From: Bacillus sp. Marseille-Q1617
Lineage (GTDB): Bacteria > Bacillota > Bacilli > Bacillales > Bacillaceae_B
Reading direction: 5' to 3'
Length of the DNA stretch: 64,000 nucleotides
Assembly (NCBI RefSeq): GCF_903645295.1
Contig: NZ_CAHJXM010000001.1
Coordinates: 558,001-622,000 of the forward strand
The notes beneath the pieces are model-generated. The model was not told the DNA's origin. It saw only the letters and a list, made by a program, of their open reading frames with translations, and did not search any database. Shown here piece by piece: positions 26,057 through 33,301 of the stretch (positions are counted from its first letter, which is position 1; every line of letters starts with the position of its first letter). Both the position numbers and the translations under genes were made by a program.

Positions 26057-26497
26057 ATGCCAAGAGTGAAATATAAGGATTCGGATGTTGCCTTGATGGC
26101 AAGGATGATGCGTGCTGAAGCAGAAGGTGAAGGAAAGCAGGGTATGCTGTATGTAGGGAATGTCATCGTCAACCGGGCTGTGGCGGATTGTTTGGACTTT
26201 AAGAAAGTAAGGACCATTTATGATGTTATTTTCCAAGTGCAGGGCGGCAACTATTCGTTTGAAGCGGTTCAAAAGGGAAATTTATTTTATAACAGAGCAA
26301 GATCGGTTGAGAAAAGGCTGGCTAAAAAGAATTTGACTTACTGGAGACAGCACCCGGCGAAATATGCTCTATGGTATTTCAATCCATACGCTCCATGTCC
26401 TCCAACATGGTACAATCAGCCATTTGCGGGGCAATTTAAAAATCATTGTTATTACGAACCGGCAGCGGGATCTTGTGACAGTGTGTATATCGGTTAA
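26057..26497 (+). CDS. cwlJ: Spore cortex/cell wall hydrolase CwlJ
   Basis: A 146-residue SleB/Hydrolase_2 family enzyme close to B. subtilis CwlJ in length and motifs: LMARMMRAEAEGEGKQGMLY with the catalytic Glu, VGNVIVNR, FEAVQKGNLFYNRAR, and CPPTWYNQPFAGQFKNHCYY near the end. CwlJ sits in the spore coat and degrades cortex peptidoglycan in response to Ca-dipicolinate during germination. There is no signal peptide, as expected for a coat protein. The ATG at 26057 follows GAGGTGAG. No gerQ partner gene is adjacent here. The gene implies a spore former. Confidence 0.9.
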   Translation: MPRVKYKDSDVALMARMMRAEAEGEGKQGMLYVGNVIVNRAVADCLDFKKVRTIYDVIFQVQGGNYSFEAVQKGNLFYNRARSVEKRLAKKNLTYWRQHPAKYALWYFNPYAPCPPTWYNQPFAGQFKNHCYYEPAAGSCDSVYIG

Positions 26498-26499
26498 TC

Positions 26500-26538
26500 A
26501 AAAGGGAACTTCCTGGTCTTTGGCAGGTGTTCCCTTTT
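26500..26538. terminator. Terminator after cwlJ
   Basis: AAAAGGGAAC pairs with GTTCCCTTTT around a 19-nt loop. Confidence 0.75.
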
Positions 26539-26654
26539 GTGTTTCTCTTACATAATCGGCGGTTGATGCTTGGTTTTTTATGAAGAAATGTTAAGCATGT
26601 GTAAAGATTGCCGAGTCGCGTTGAAAAATGATCCTACTTGTTATAAAATCATAA

Positions 26655-26671
26655 TCGAAATCCGATATCGA
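26655..26671. promoter_or_regulatory. Putative PadR operator
   Basis: TCGAAATCcGATATCGA is an inverted repeat with one mismatch, lying about 30 bp before the PadR gene start where its promoter should be. Binding by PadR is inference. Confidence 0.4.
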
Positions 26672-26701
26672 AGTTAGATAATGAAATTGAGGAGGGTTCG
26701 T

Positions 26702-27007
26702 TTGGAAAATAAAGTGCTGCGAAAACTGTTTCTGGGCTTCATCCATATTCATATCCTCCATCATGCCAAAGAGGAGCCGATTTATGGGTCATGGATGGTG
26801 GAGGAACTGCATGAGCATGGATATGATATCAGCGCAGGCACGCTCTATCCGATTCTTCACGGCATGGAGAAGGACAGGCTGCTCTCCAGGGAAGATGTCA
26901 ACGTGGATGGGAAGATCCGAAAGTACTATCGGACCACAGATAGAGGAGAGGCCGTTCTGCAAGAAGCAAGAGCGAAGGCGTATGAGCTTTTTAAAGAGAT
27001 TAAGTAA
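26702..27007 (+). CDS. PadR-family transcriptional regulator
   Basis: A 101-residue PadR winged-helix regulator: YGSWMVEELHEHGYDISAGT then LYPILHGMEKDRLLSRE, and RKYYRTTDRGEAVL, with a C-terminal dimerisation helix. Start TTG at 26702 with GAGGAGG upstream. It is followed 17 bp later by the chromate transporter gene, so it probably controls that operon. Confidence 0.88.
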   Translation: MENKVLRKLFLGFIHIHILHHAKEEPIYGSWMVEELHEHGYDISAGTLYPILHGMEKDRLLSREDVNVDGKIRKYYRTTDRGEAVLQEARAKAYELFKEIK

Positions 27008-27024
27008 AAGGAAGGTGATTGAAG

Positions 27025-28227
27025 TTGAACCAACAGCTCAAAAATAAGAGTCGCTTGGCTATACTTTTAGAAATATTATTCACATCAACAAAACTGGGGT
27101 TAACTTCGTTTGGCGGGCCGGTGGCACACTTGGCTTACTTCAAAGATGAATATGTGGACAGGAGAAAATGGCTGACGGACAAGACCTATGCAGACTTGAT
27201 CGCTTTATGCCAGTTCCTTCCCGGTCCGGCGAGCAGTCAGGTAGGGATATCGATCGGAATGCTGCGCGGGGGGATATTGGGAGGCGTCATTTCTTTCTTA
27301 GGATTTACGCTTCCTTCCGTCATTGTCCTTGTCATTTTTGCTTTGCTCTACCAAACCTTTACGCTTGGGGATGCCGGGTTCATCCACAGCTTGAAGGTCG
27401 TCGCAGCAGCCGTTGTCCTTCATGCCCTGATCGGTCTTAGGAAAAAGCTGACTCCGGATAAAAGCAGGCTGGCGATCGCCCTTGGTGCAGCGTTGATCAT
27501 GCTGTTGTATCCTTCCGCCTGGATCCAGATATTGATTATCATTGCTGCCGGACTGCTTGGATGGAAGCTGTTCAAAGATAAAGCTGAATCGAAAATTGAA
27601 CCATTCCACGTCAGTATATCGAAAAAGACAGGTGTGGCCTCCCTATCGGTATTGATTGGGACATTAATCTTATTGCCGATCCTGAATAACACATTCAACA
27701 GCTCCCTGCTCAACATCTTTGATATCTTCTTCAGGGTCGGGTCGCTGGTATTTGGCGGCGGGCATGTGGTCCTGCCGATGATCGAAAGGGAACTGGTCCC
27801 GCAAGGTTTGCTGTCAGCCGATGAATTCCTGGCCGGGTATGGAATGGCGCAGGCTGTCCCTGGTCCACTGTTCACTTTCTCCAGTTACTTGGGGACCATG
27901 ATGGAAGGTGTCACGGGAGCCGTGGTGGCGACGGTCGCCATCTTCCTGCCTTCATTCCTGCTCATTGTGGCTGCCTTGCCTTTCCTGAGTGAACTCAGAA
28001 AACGCGCTGCCTTTCAAGGGATCCTTATGGGAGTGAACGCCAGTGTGGTCGGCATTTTGTTAGCATCTTTTTACGATCCAGTGATTAAAAGCTCTATCCT
28101 TGATGGGTCTGATTTTGCCCTGGCCGTGATTTTATTCGCCTTGCTGAATGTTTGGAAAGTGCCTGCATGGCTGATTGTGATCATCGGGGTTGTGGGGGGA
28201 TATGTATTGCAGTTATTAGGGTTTTAA
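27025..28227 (+). CDS. chrA: ChrA chromate transporter (long chain)
   Basis: A 400-residue two-domain CHR-family transporter that expels chromate through the membrane. Each half carries the family motifs: LGLTSFGGPVAHLAYF and FLPGPASSQVGI in the first, SLVFGGGHVVLPMI and AVPGPLFTFSSYLG in the second. About ten hydrophobic helices are visible. Start TTG at 27025 is favoured by AGGTG seven bases upstream; TTG at 27019 is an alternative. It is cotranscribed with PadR and followed by a strong terminator. Confidence 0.9.
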   Translation: MNQQLKNKSRLAILLEILFTSTKLGLTSFGGPVAHLAYFKDEYVDRRKWLTDKTYADLIALCQFLPGPASSQVGISIGMLRGGILGGVISFLGFTLPSVIVLVIFALLYQTFTLGDAGFIHSLKVVAAAVVLHALIGLRKKLTPDKSRLAIALGAALIMLLYPSAWIQILIIIAAGLLGWKLFKDKAESKIEPFHVSISKKTGVASLSVLIGTLILLPILNNTFNSSLLNIFDIFFRVGSLVFGGGHVVLPMIERELVPQGLLSADEFLAGYGMAQAVPGPLFTFSSYLGTMMEGVTGAVVATVAIFLPSFLLIVAALPFLSELRKRAAFQGILMGVNASVVGILLASFYDPVIKSSILDGSDFALAVILFALLNVWKVPAWLIVIIGVVGGYVLQLLGF

Positions 28228-28270
28228 TATGTACTATGCCCCAGGGACACAAGTGTTTAGTCTAAGTGAG

Positions 28271-28315
28271 CCTGACCTAATCTGCTTTCTAGGAAGCAAA
28301 TTAGGTCAGGTTTTT
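28271..28315 (+). terminator. Terminator after chrA
   Basis: CCTGACCTAATCTGCTT pairs with AAGCAAATTAGGTCAGG, followed by five T. Confidence 0.85.
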
Positions 28316-28345
28316 AGTTTTGTAAATGTAGATAGATATTAGCTA

Positions 28346-28479
28346 GCGGTTGATTGGAGTGCAAGACGAAGACTCCTGCGGGAGAAGCGTGTTAGGTGAG
28401 ACCCCGCAAGAGCATCGCGACGAGGAGGCTCAACAACCGCCCGCGGAAAGCGAAGTCTTGCACGGAAATCAATAGCGGC
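28346..28479. repeat. 134-bp fold-back repeat with GCAAGAC ends
   Basis: The ends are inverted relative to each other: GCGGTTGATTGGAGTGCAAG at the left and, read on the other strand, CCGCTATTGATTTCCGTGCA at the right, both running into AGAC. The interior is GC-rich (CTCCTGCGGGAG, TGAGACCCCGC, GAGGAGGCTCA). A second copy with an insertion lies at 51854-52110 and a remnant at 25929. Elements like this are common in Bacillaceae genomes. No coding capacity. Confidence 0.8.
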
Positions 28480-28597
28480 AATAGAAATTTATACTAAAAT
28501 TGTGGTGGTTTTTTTGTTTTGACCCAGCTTTTATATTTTATTTAGGATATGTTAAAGCTCAGTACCGGGGCTGTAAATAAAAAATAACTAACGCCCA

Positions 28598-28644
28598 TTG
28601 ACAGCAGCGAAAAGATGCTATATTATTATCTCGTATTCAAGATA
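28598..28644 (+). promoter_or_regulatory. Promoter overlapped by MhqR-type operator 1
   Basis: TTGACA (28598-28603), 17 bp, TATTAT (28621-28626) form a promoter. TATCTCGTATTCAAGATA (28627-28644) starts immediately after the -10 box and differs by two bases from the perfect palindrome at 28759. A further half-site TTCGAGATAA lies at 28651-28660. The sequence matches my knowledge of the MhqR box in Bacillus (ATCTCGAATTCGAGAT). Confidence 0.75.
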
Positions 28645-28758
28645 TTTAATTTCGAGATAATTTATCAGGAGGTGACGCTGTGACAGATAAGTAAGAATTG
28701 GTAACGATACTCTGCTTTGTTCAATCAAAGCATGAAAGAATAAAATTTTTTTGGATAA

Positions 28759-28776
28759 TATCTCGAATTCGAGATA
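28759..28776. promoter_or_regulatory. MhqR-type operator 2 (perfect palindrome)
   Basis: TATCTCGAATTCGAGATA is a perfect 18-bp palindrome 23 bp before the DoxX gene start. In B. subtilis this box controls the quinone-stress genes mhqNOP, azoR2 and mhqED. No mhqR gene is in the window. Confidence 0.8.
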
Positions 28777-28799
28777 AAAACAATTAGGAGGAATTCATT

Positions 28800-29198
28800 A
28801 TGATAGATCTTGGGTTATTAATCATTCGTTTAGTTATTGGTGTGTTGTTCATTGGTCACGGAGCGCAGAAATTGTTTGGATGGTATGGGGGTCATGGATT
28901 GAAAGGCACGGGAGGCTGGTTTGAATCCATCGGGATGAAGCCTGGTGTGACGATGGCACTTGTGGCAGGGCTCTCAGAGCTGGCCGGTGGAATCTTATTT
29001 GCGCTGGGGCTTCTGACTCCGTTTGCGGCTATCCTGATTGCAGCGACGATGTTCATGGCGATCGTCAAGGTGCACGGCCAGAATGGATTATGGGCAACAT
29101 CCAATGGATACGAATATAACTTGACGCTGCTTGCAGTGGCGATCGGGGTTGCGTTGATCGGTCCGGGTCAATATGCAGTGGATGCATTTTTATTTTAA
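28800..29198 (+). CDS. mhqP: DoxX-family membrane protein (MhqP-like)
   Basis: A 132-residue DoxX protein with four membrane helices. The start reads LLIIRLVIGVLFIGHGAQKL, followed by ELAGGILFALGLLTPFAA and a C-terminal helix. MhqP of B. subtilis is of this type and belongs to the quinone/catechol stress response. AGGAGG precedes the ATG. Two MhqR-type operators upstream and a ring-cleavage dioxygenase gene downstream support the assignment; the family itself is broader. Confidence 0.8.
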   Translation: MIDLGLLIIRLVIGVLFIGHGAQKLFGWYGGHGLKGTGGWFESIGMKPGVTMALVAGLSELAGGILFALGLLTPFAAILIAATMFMAIVKVHGQNGLWATSNGYEYNLTLLAVAIGVALIGPGQYAVDAFLF

Positions 29199-29243
29199 AC
29201 AATAAGGGTAAATACTAGTAGCAGATAAAGAGGAGTGATGAAC

Positions 29244-30182
29244 ATGAAAAAGAAGACGACGGGAATCCATCATATCACAGCGATCGTCGGCCATCCCCAG
29301 GAAAATGTGGATTTCTATGCAGGGGTGCTCGGGTTACGTATGGTGAAGAAAACAGTGAATTTCGATGACCCTGGCACGTATCATCTCTATTTCGGAAATG
29401 AAGGCGGGAAGCCGGGTACGATCATCACATTCTTCCCGTGGGCAGGGGCGCAGCAAGGCGTCATCGGCGGCGGCCAGGTAGGCGTGACTTCTTATGTGGT
29501 TCCGAAGGGCGCGCTTCAGTTCTGGGAAAGGAGATTGGAGAGGTTCGATATTCCTTTTACAAAAGTGGAGCGTTTTGGTGAAACGTATGTGGAATTCGAT
29601 GATCCCCATGGTCTTCACTTGGAAATCGTGGAAAGGGAAGATGGGGAGCGCAGTACGTGGAGCTTTGGCGGGGTGACCCCCGAGGTGGCGATCAAAGGAT
29701 TCGGTGGCGCCACATTATTGTCGGCACAGCCTGAAAAGACCGCTGGATTGCTGGAAAATGTAATGGGACTCGAGTTCGTCGGCAGAGAAGGGGATATGGC
29801 CCGTTATCGCTCTGCTTCTGACATCGGGAACGTCATCGATCTGAAGATGACTCCGACAGGTCGCGGCCGGATGGGTGCCGGCACCGTCCACCACATTGCG
29901 TGGAGAGCAAGTGACGACGAGGATCAGCTGGAGTGGCAGAAACTTGTGTCCGATAATGGATACGGAGTCACACCTGTCATCGACCGGAATTATTTTAATG
30001 CGATCTACTTCCGTGAGCAGGGAGAGATTCTTTTTGAAATCGCGACAGACCCGCCGGGATTCGCTCATGATGAGTCACAGGAAACGATGGGGGAGAATTT
30101 GATGCTGCCAGAGCAGTATGAAGCTCATCGTGAACAGCTGGAGCGGGCGTTGATCCCGATTGAGGTCAGGGAATTGGATTGA
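29244..30182 (+). CDS. mhqO: Ring-cleaving dioxygenase, two VOC domains (MhqO-like)
   Basis: A 312-residue protein with two vicinal-oxygen-chelate repeats: GIHHITAIVGHPQENVDFYA at the start and GTVHHIAWRASDDEDQLEW in the second half. Metal-ligand positions are visible as HHIT and HLEIVE in repeat one and HHIAW and ILFEIATDPPGF in repeat two. MhqO-type enzymes open quinone or catechol rings during detoxification. The ATG at 29244 is 8 nt from AGAGGAG. It lies 45 bp after the DoxX gene and shares its MhqR-controlled promoter. Confidence 0.85.
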   Translation: MKKKTTGIHHITAIVGHPQENVDFYAGVLGLRMVKKTVNFDDPGTYHLYFGNEGGKPGTIITFFPWAGAQQGVIGGGQVGVTSYVVPKGALQFWERRLERFDIPFTKVERFGETYVEFDDPHGLHLEIVEREDGERSTWSFGGVTPEVAIKGFGGATLLSAQPEKTAGLLENVMGLEFVGREGDMARYRSASDIGNVIDLKMTPTGRGRMGAGTVHHIAWRASDDEDQLEWQKLVSDNGYGVTPVIDRNYFNAIYFREQGEILFEIATDPPGFAHDESQETMGENLMLPEQYEAHREQLERALIPIEVRELD

Positions 30183-30375
30183 TTTGTGTGTGGAGAGAGG
30201 ATCGGATGGGAGTCCGGTCCTTTTTTGGGTTGATAGGATTTTTTTGTGGAAAGTGGGCAAAAATGATGATTCTAGAGTAGTGGTCATATTTAATACGATT
30301 CATTGTGCAAATTTACCCGTTTTAGCTTGTCAAAACCCATTTTTGACGGAAATGTTCTTTGATGGTCGACCGGAC

Positions 30376-30463
30376 GTCAATCTTATTATCGATATTGAAA
30401 GGTTTATTATCGGAAAAAGCCGTTCTTTTATCGAAAATGAAAGATTTATTATCGAAATGGAAA
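30376..30463 (+). repeat. TTATTATCGAAA array, four units
   Basis: Units start near 30376, 30401, 30422 and 30443; the last three are exactly 21 bp. The consensus matches the array at 21529-21614 and has the same orientation. Confidence 0.7.
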
Positions 30464-30551
30464 AACGGAGAAAAATATATTTTTAAAAAGATCGGGGTTA
30501 AATCGATTTCAGGTTTTTATCATCGGAATATCCTTTTTATAATCAACTAAC

Positions 30552-30677
30552 TTCACGGTCAATGTACGAGACGTGGTTGTGGAGTCGCCGACGCATATGG
30601 AAACGTTGGAAATCTTCCAGAACTATACGAAGCACTTTATCAGAAAAGGGATCGCAGCACATCCCATAAGCAGATAA
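30552..30677 (+). pseudogene. 3' remnant of an unidentified gene
   Basis: A frame of 41 codons ending at TAA 30675-30677 reads like real protein (VVVESPTHMETLEIFQNYTK, then HFIRKGIAAHPISR) but has no start or ribosome binding site. Probably the end of a deleted gene. I cannot name the family. Confidence 0.4.
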
Positions 30678-30738
30678 ATAGTCAAATCAATTTTCATCTA
30701 CTAAGATAGCCCTTGTACACCAAGAAGGAGGCAAAATC

Positions 30739-31860
30739 ATGAACGAACAATATAAAGAGTTATTATCTCCGTATATATTCAAAAACGGGGTCGAGTTAAA
30801 GAACCGCATCATCATGGCGCCGATGACTAATTTTTCGTCTGATGAAAACGGGAACGTGACGGATGCTGAGGTGGAATACTATGCGCGCCGCTCGAAGGAT
30901 GTCAGCATGGTCATCACTGCGTGCACGTATGTGACACCGAACGGGAAAGGGTTTCCGGGAGAGTTCGGAGGGGATTCCGATGAGATGATTCCGAGCCTTG
31001 AGAGACTTGCGAAAGCGATCAAGGATCAAGGTGCAAAAGCGGTACTCCAGATTTTCCATGGCGGCGTGCAGTGTCCGCTGGATCTTGTTCCTGACGGGGA
31101 CGTTGTGAGTGCGAGTGATGTGAAGGGTGAAAACGGTGAAAAGAAAGCAAGAGAGCTGTCAGAAGCGGAAGTGGAGGAAATCATCGAAGCGTTTGGTGAG
31201 ACGACCCGCCGCGCGATCGAAGCTGGCTATGACGGCGTCGAGATCCACGGTGCGAACGGTTACCTCATTCATCAATTTTTCTCCCCGATGACGAATCAGC
31301 GTGAAGACCGTTTTGGCGGGAGCTTGGAGAAACGCATGGCGTTCCCGATGGCGATTGTCAACAAAGTGAAGAGTGTGGTTGAAGAGCACGCAGATCCTTC
31401 CTTCCTTGTCGGATACCGCTTTTCTCCAGAGGAGCCTGAGGAGGAAGGGTTCTCGATGGGAGATACGCTCGCTTTGGTGGATGCACTGGCGGACAAGGAT
31501 CTCCATTATCTGCATGTATCCTTGTTTGATTTCTTCTCGACTCCAAGAAGAGGGGTGGAGGATACAGACAAGCCGAGAATGGAGTATCTGCTCGAAACAA
31601 TCGGGGACCGTACGCCTTTAATCGGGGTAGGCTCTATTTATTCAGCAGAAGACGCCCGTAAGGCATTCGCGACAGGCGTTCCGTTATTGGCGCTCGGCCG
31701 TGAGCTCATCATCGATCCGGACTGGGTTAAGAAGGTTGCGGAAGGAAAAGAAGATGAGATTGTGACGGAGATCGATAAAGAGAATCAGGAGGAGCTTGTC
31801 GTTCCTGATCCGTTATGGAAGGCGATCATCAATACGCCGGGCTGGTTCCCGGGAGTGTAA
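30739..31860 (+). CDS. NADH:flavin oxidoreductase, old yellow enzyme family (YqiG-like)
   Basis: A 373-residue FMN-dependent TIM-barrel enzyme that reduces activated C=C bonds or nitro groups with NAD(P)H. Visible motifs are NRIIMAPMTNFSS at the N-terminus, QIFHGGVQ, the substrate-binding segment GYDGVEIHGANGYLIHQFFS with H-x-x-N near residue 172, NQREDRFGGSLEKR, and the phosphate-binding VGSIYSAEDARKAF and LALGRELIIDPDW. The length matches B. subtilis YqiG. AAGGAGG precedes the ATG. It sits after the MhqR operon but seems a separate unit. Confidence 0.9.
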   Translation: MNEQYKELLSPYIFKNGVELKNRIIMAPMTNFSSDENGNVTDAEVEYYARRSKDVSMVITACTYVTPNGKGFPGEFGGDSDEMIPSLERLAKAIKDQGAKAVLQIFHGGVQCPLDLVPDGDVVSASDVKGENGEKKARELSEAEVEEIIEAFGETTRRAIEAGYDGVEIHGANGYLIHQFFSPMTNQREDRFGGSLEKRMAFPMAIVNKVKSVVEEHADPSFLVGYRFSPEEPEEEGFSMGDTLALVDALADKDLHYLHVSLFDFFSTPRRGVEDTDKPRMEYLLETIGDRTPLIGVGSIYSAEDARKAFATGVPLLALGRELIIDPDWVKKVAEGKEDEIVTEIDKENQEELVVPDPLWKAIINTPGWFPGV

Positions 31861-31884
31861 CGTCCTTTTTAAAAAAATGAAAAA

Positions 31885-31923
31885 TGCCTGTCCCCATTAT
31901 TAATATGGGACAGGCACTTTTTT
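31885..31923. terminator. Terminator between the OYE gene and TerC
   Basis: TGCCTGTCCC pairs with GGGACAGGCA and is followed by six T. Confidence 0.85.
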
Positions 31924-31928
31924 ATGAT

Positions 31929-32705
31929 TTACATCAGTTCTTTATCAGGTGTTCTCTTGTTGCTAGGCGCGAACCAGCCTAGTAAAGCAATCGCCACAAG
32001 CACTCCGTAGAAAATCAGGGTCCAAAGGGTGCTGTGCGGGAAATCGTGGGACAGTATGTGAATGTCTTCATGGGCAAGTGTGATGACTGCAAGCTTCACA
32101 CCGACCCAGGCAACGATCGCATAAGCAGTCGTTTCTAATGCCGGGCGTGTATCAAGCAGCTTCACGAACCAAGTTGCCGCATACTTGATCAAGATCAGAC
32201 CAGCGATTCCGCCGAGGACGACAACGAGGAATTTCCCGCCGTCCATACCACCGAAATCCGGCAGCGGTGAATCCGGAAGACCAAGGGCAAGCGCCACTGC
32301 AGCAAGGATCGAATCGATCGCAAATGCAAGGTCGGCTAAACCGATCTTGCTGACTGTCGGCCAGAAGCCTTTTCCTTTTGCTTCTTCTTCCGTTTCTTCC
32401 CGTATATTTTCATTTTTCTTACCAAACTTCGCTTTGATGACATGCTTCAATCCTAAATAAAGCAGATAAGCCGCACCGATCGCCTGGATCTGCCAGACGT
32501 TGGCGATGAATGAAATGGCAAACAGCGCTCCAAAACGGAAGACAAACGCCATTAATATACCGTAGCTGATGGCCTTTCTCTTTTGATCTTCAGGCAAGTG
32601 TTTCGCAATGACGGCAAGGACAAGTGCGTTATCAGCTGATAAAAGGCCCTCAAGGCCGATAAGGATCAATAATGTCCATCCGTATTCTAACCAAATTGAA
32701 TCCAA
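31929..32705 (-). CDS. TerC-family integral membrane protein
   Basis: A 258-residue TerC/YkoY-type protein with about seven helices. The acidic membrane motifs SADNALVLAVIAKHLP near residue 25 and GLADLAFAIDSILAAVALAL in the middle are diagnostic. Family members export manganese or take part in metalation of secreted enzymes. I chose the TTG at 32705 (LDSIWLEYG) because GAGGAG lies 9 nt upstream; the frame is open to an ATG at 32723. The 5' region shows no convincing manganese riboswitch. Confidence 0.88.
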   Translation of the reverse strand: MDSIWLEYGWTLLILIGLEGLLSADNALVLAVIAKHLPEDQKRKAISYGILMAFVFRFGALFAISFIANVWQIQAIGAAYLLYLGLKHVIKAKFGKKNENIREETEEEAKGKGFWPTVSKIGLADLAFAIDSILAAVALALGLPDSPLPDFGGMDGGKFLVVVLGGIAGLILIKYAATWFVKLLDTRPALETTAYAIVAWVGVKLAVITLAHEDIHILSHDFPHSTLWTLIFYGVLVAIALLGWFAPSNKRTPDKELM

Positions 32706-32723
32706 ACGTAACTCTCCTCTCAA

Positions 32724-33089
32724 GTGAATATGGTCAATGGGTCCTATTTACAAAAAGCCAGAGAAAGAAGTGAATAAAACGATTGCCGTTTTACATCACA
32801 CACAGTCATCCGGCCAAGAATGGCCCCTTCTCTTCTGTACGTGTCTTTTTTCATCCTGATTTTTAATACTAAACTTTTTGTAGGCAAGTCTCCAGTGTCT
32901 ATCTTACCACTTATTGTGCGTCAAATCCTTTTTGAACATTACCCTTTTTGAATAAAATTAATCGATATGAAAAATTGTGGTGCCTGAGAGACTGTTGGGG
33001 ACCGACGGATAAGCCTTGGGAACAATGGGCTTTCTCTTTTGGGAAAGTCGTGGTATAGTAATCTTACTAATAAATGACAGGAGTGATGG
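32724..33089. other. Intergenic region between terC and the vmlR leader
   Basis: About 365 bp between divergent genes. A TATAGT box (33054-33059) may be a -10 element for the vmlR leader, with no clear -35. I see no gene and no recognised RNA. Confidence 0.4.
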
Positions 33090-33182
33090 GTGGACGATGA
33101 AGAACTAATCTTATTTTCGCGGCGTTTTGAAATGAATGATTTCAACTCAACCAAAATAGGATTAGTCTGCCCATTTTTATAA
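33090..33182 (+). CDS. Possible 30-codon upstream ORF in the vmlR leader
   Basis: GTG at 33090 has AGGAG 6 nt upstream and opens a 30-residue frame (begins VDDEELILFSRRFEMNDF) that stops at 33182, 20 bp before the 12-codon leader ORF. It could be a regulatory ORF in the antibiotic-induced leader or a gene fragment. Support is only the ribosome binding site. Confidence 0.35.
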   Translation: MDDEELILFSRRFEMNDFNSTKIGLVCPFL

Positions 33183-33202
33183 CATTGCCTGAGCTATCGA
33201 GT

Positions 33203-33241
33203 ATGAATAGCTTTGTTTGCGCACATGACAGGTACGGCTGA
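33203..33241 (+). CDS. Putative vmlR leader peptide (MNSFVCAHDRYG)
   Basis: A 12-codon ORF whose stop codon overlaps the first base of the terminator hairpin at 33241. Leader peptides in this position let stalled ribosomes open the terminator when an antibiotic is present. The ribosome binding site is weak, so this is a candidate only. Confidence 0.4.
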   Translation: MNSFVCAHDRYG

Positions 33242-33286
33242 TCCTTCCAGATATTCTGGGAGGATTTTTTTGTCCTCCTTTTTCGG
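33241..33286 (+). promoter_or_regulatory. Attenuator hairpins upstream of vmlR
   Basis: ATCCTTCCAG (33241-33250) pairs with CTGGGAGGAT (33256-33265), followed by seven T: a terminator before the gene start. The strand GGAGGA can pair instead with TCCTCC (33273-33278), making mutually exclusive structures. This fits ribosome-mediated attenuation, which is known for vmlR and other ABC-F genes. Confidence 0.65.
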
Positions 33287-33301
33287 AAAGGGGAAGATTG
33301 T

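Larger units (their letters stand above)
30183..30738. other. Intergenic region with repeat array and gene remnant
   Basis: About 550 bp with a TTATTATCGAAA array (30376-30463) and a 3' gene remnant (30552-30677). The rest is AT-rich with no gene. Confidence 0.6.

Noticed and set aside
32724..32900. yybP-ykoY manganese riboswitch upstream of the TerC gene
   Set aside because: Some TerC genes have one, but I could not find the conserved blocks in the right order on the - strand.
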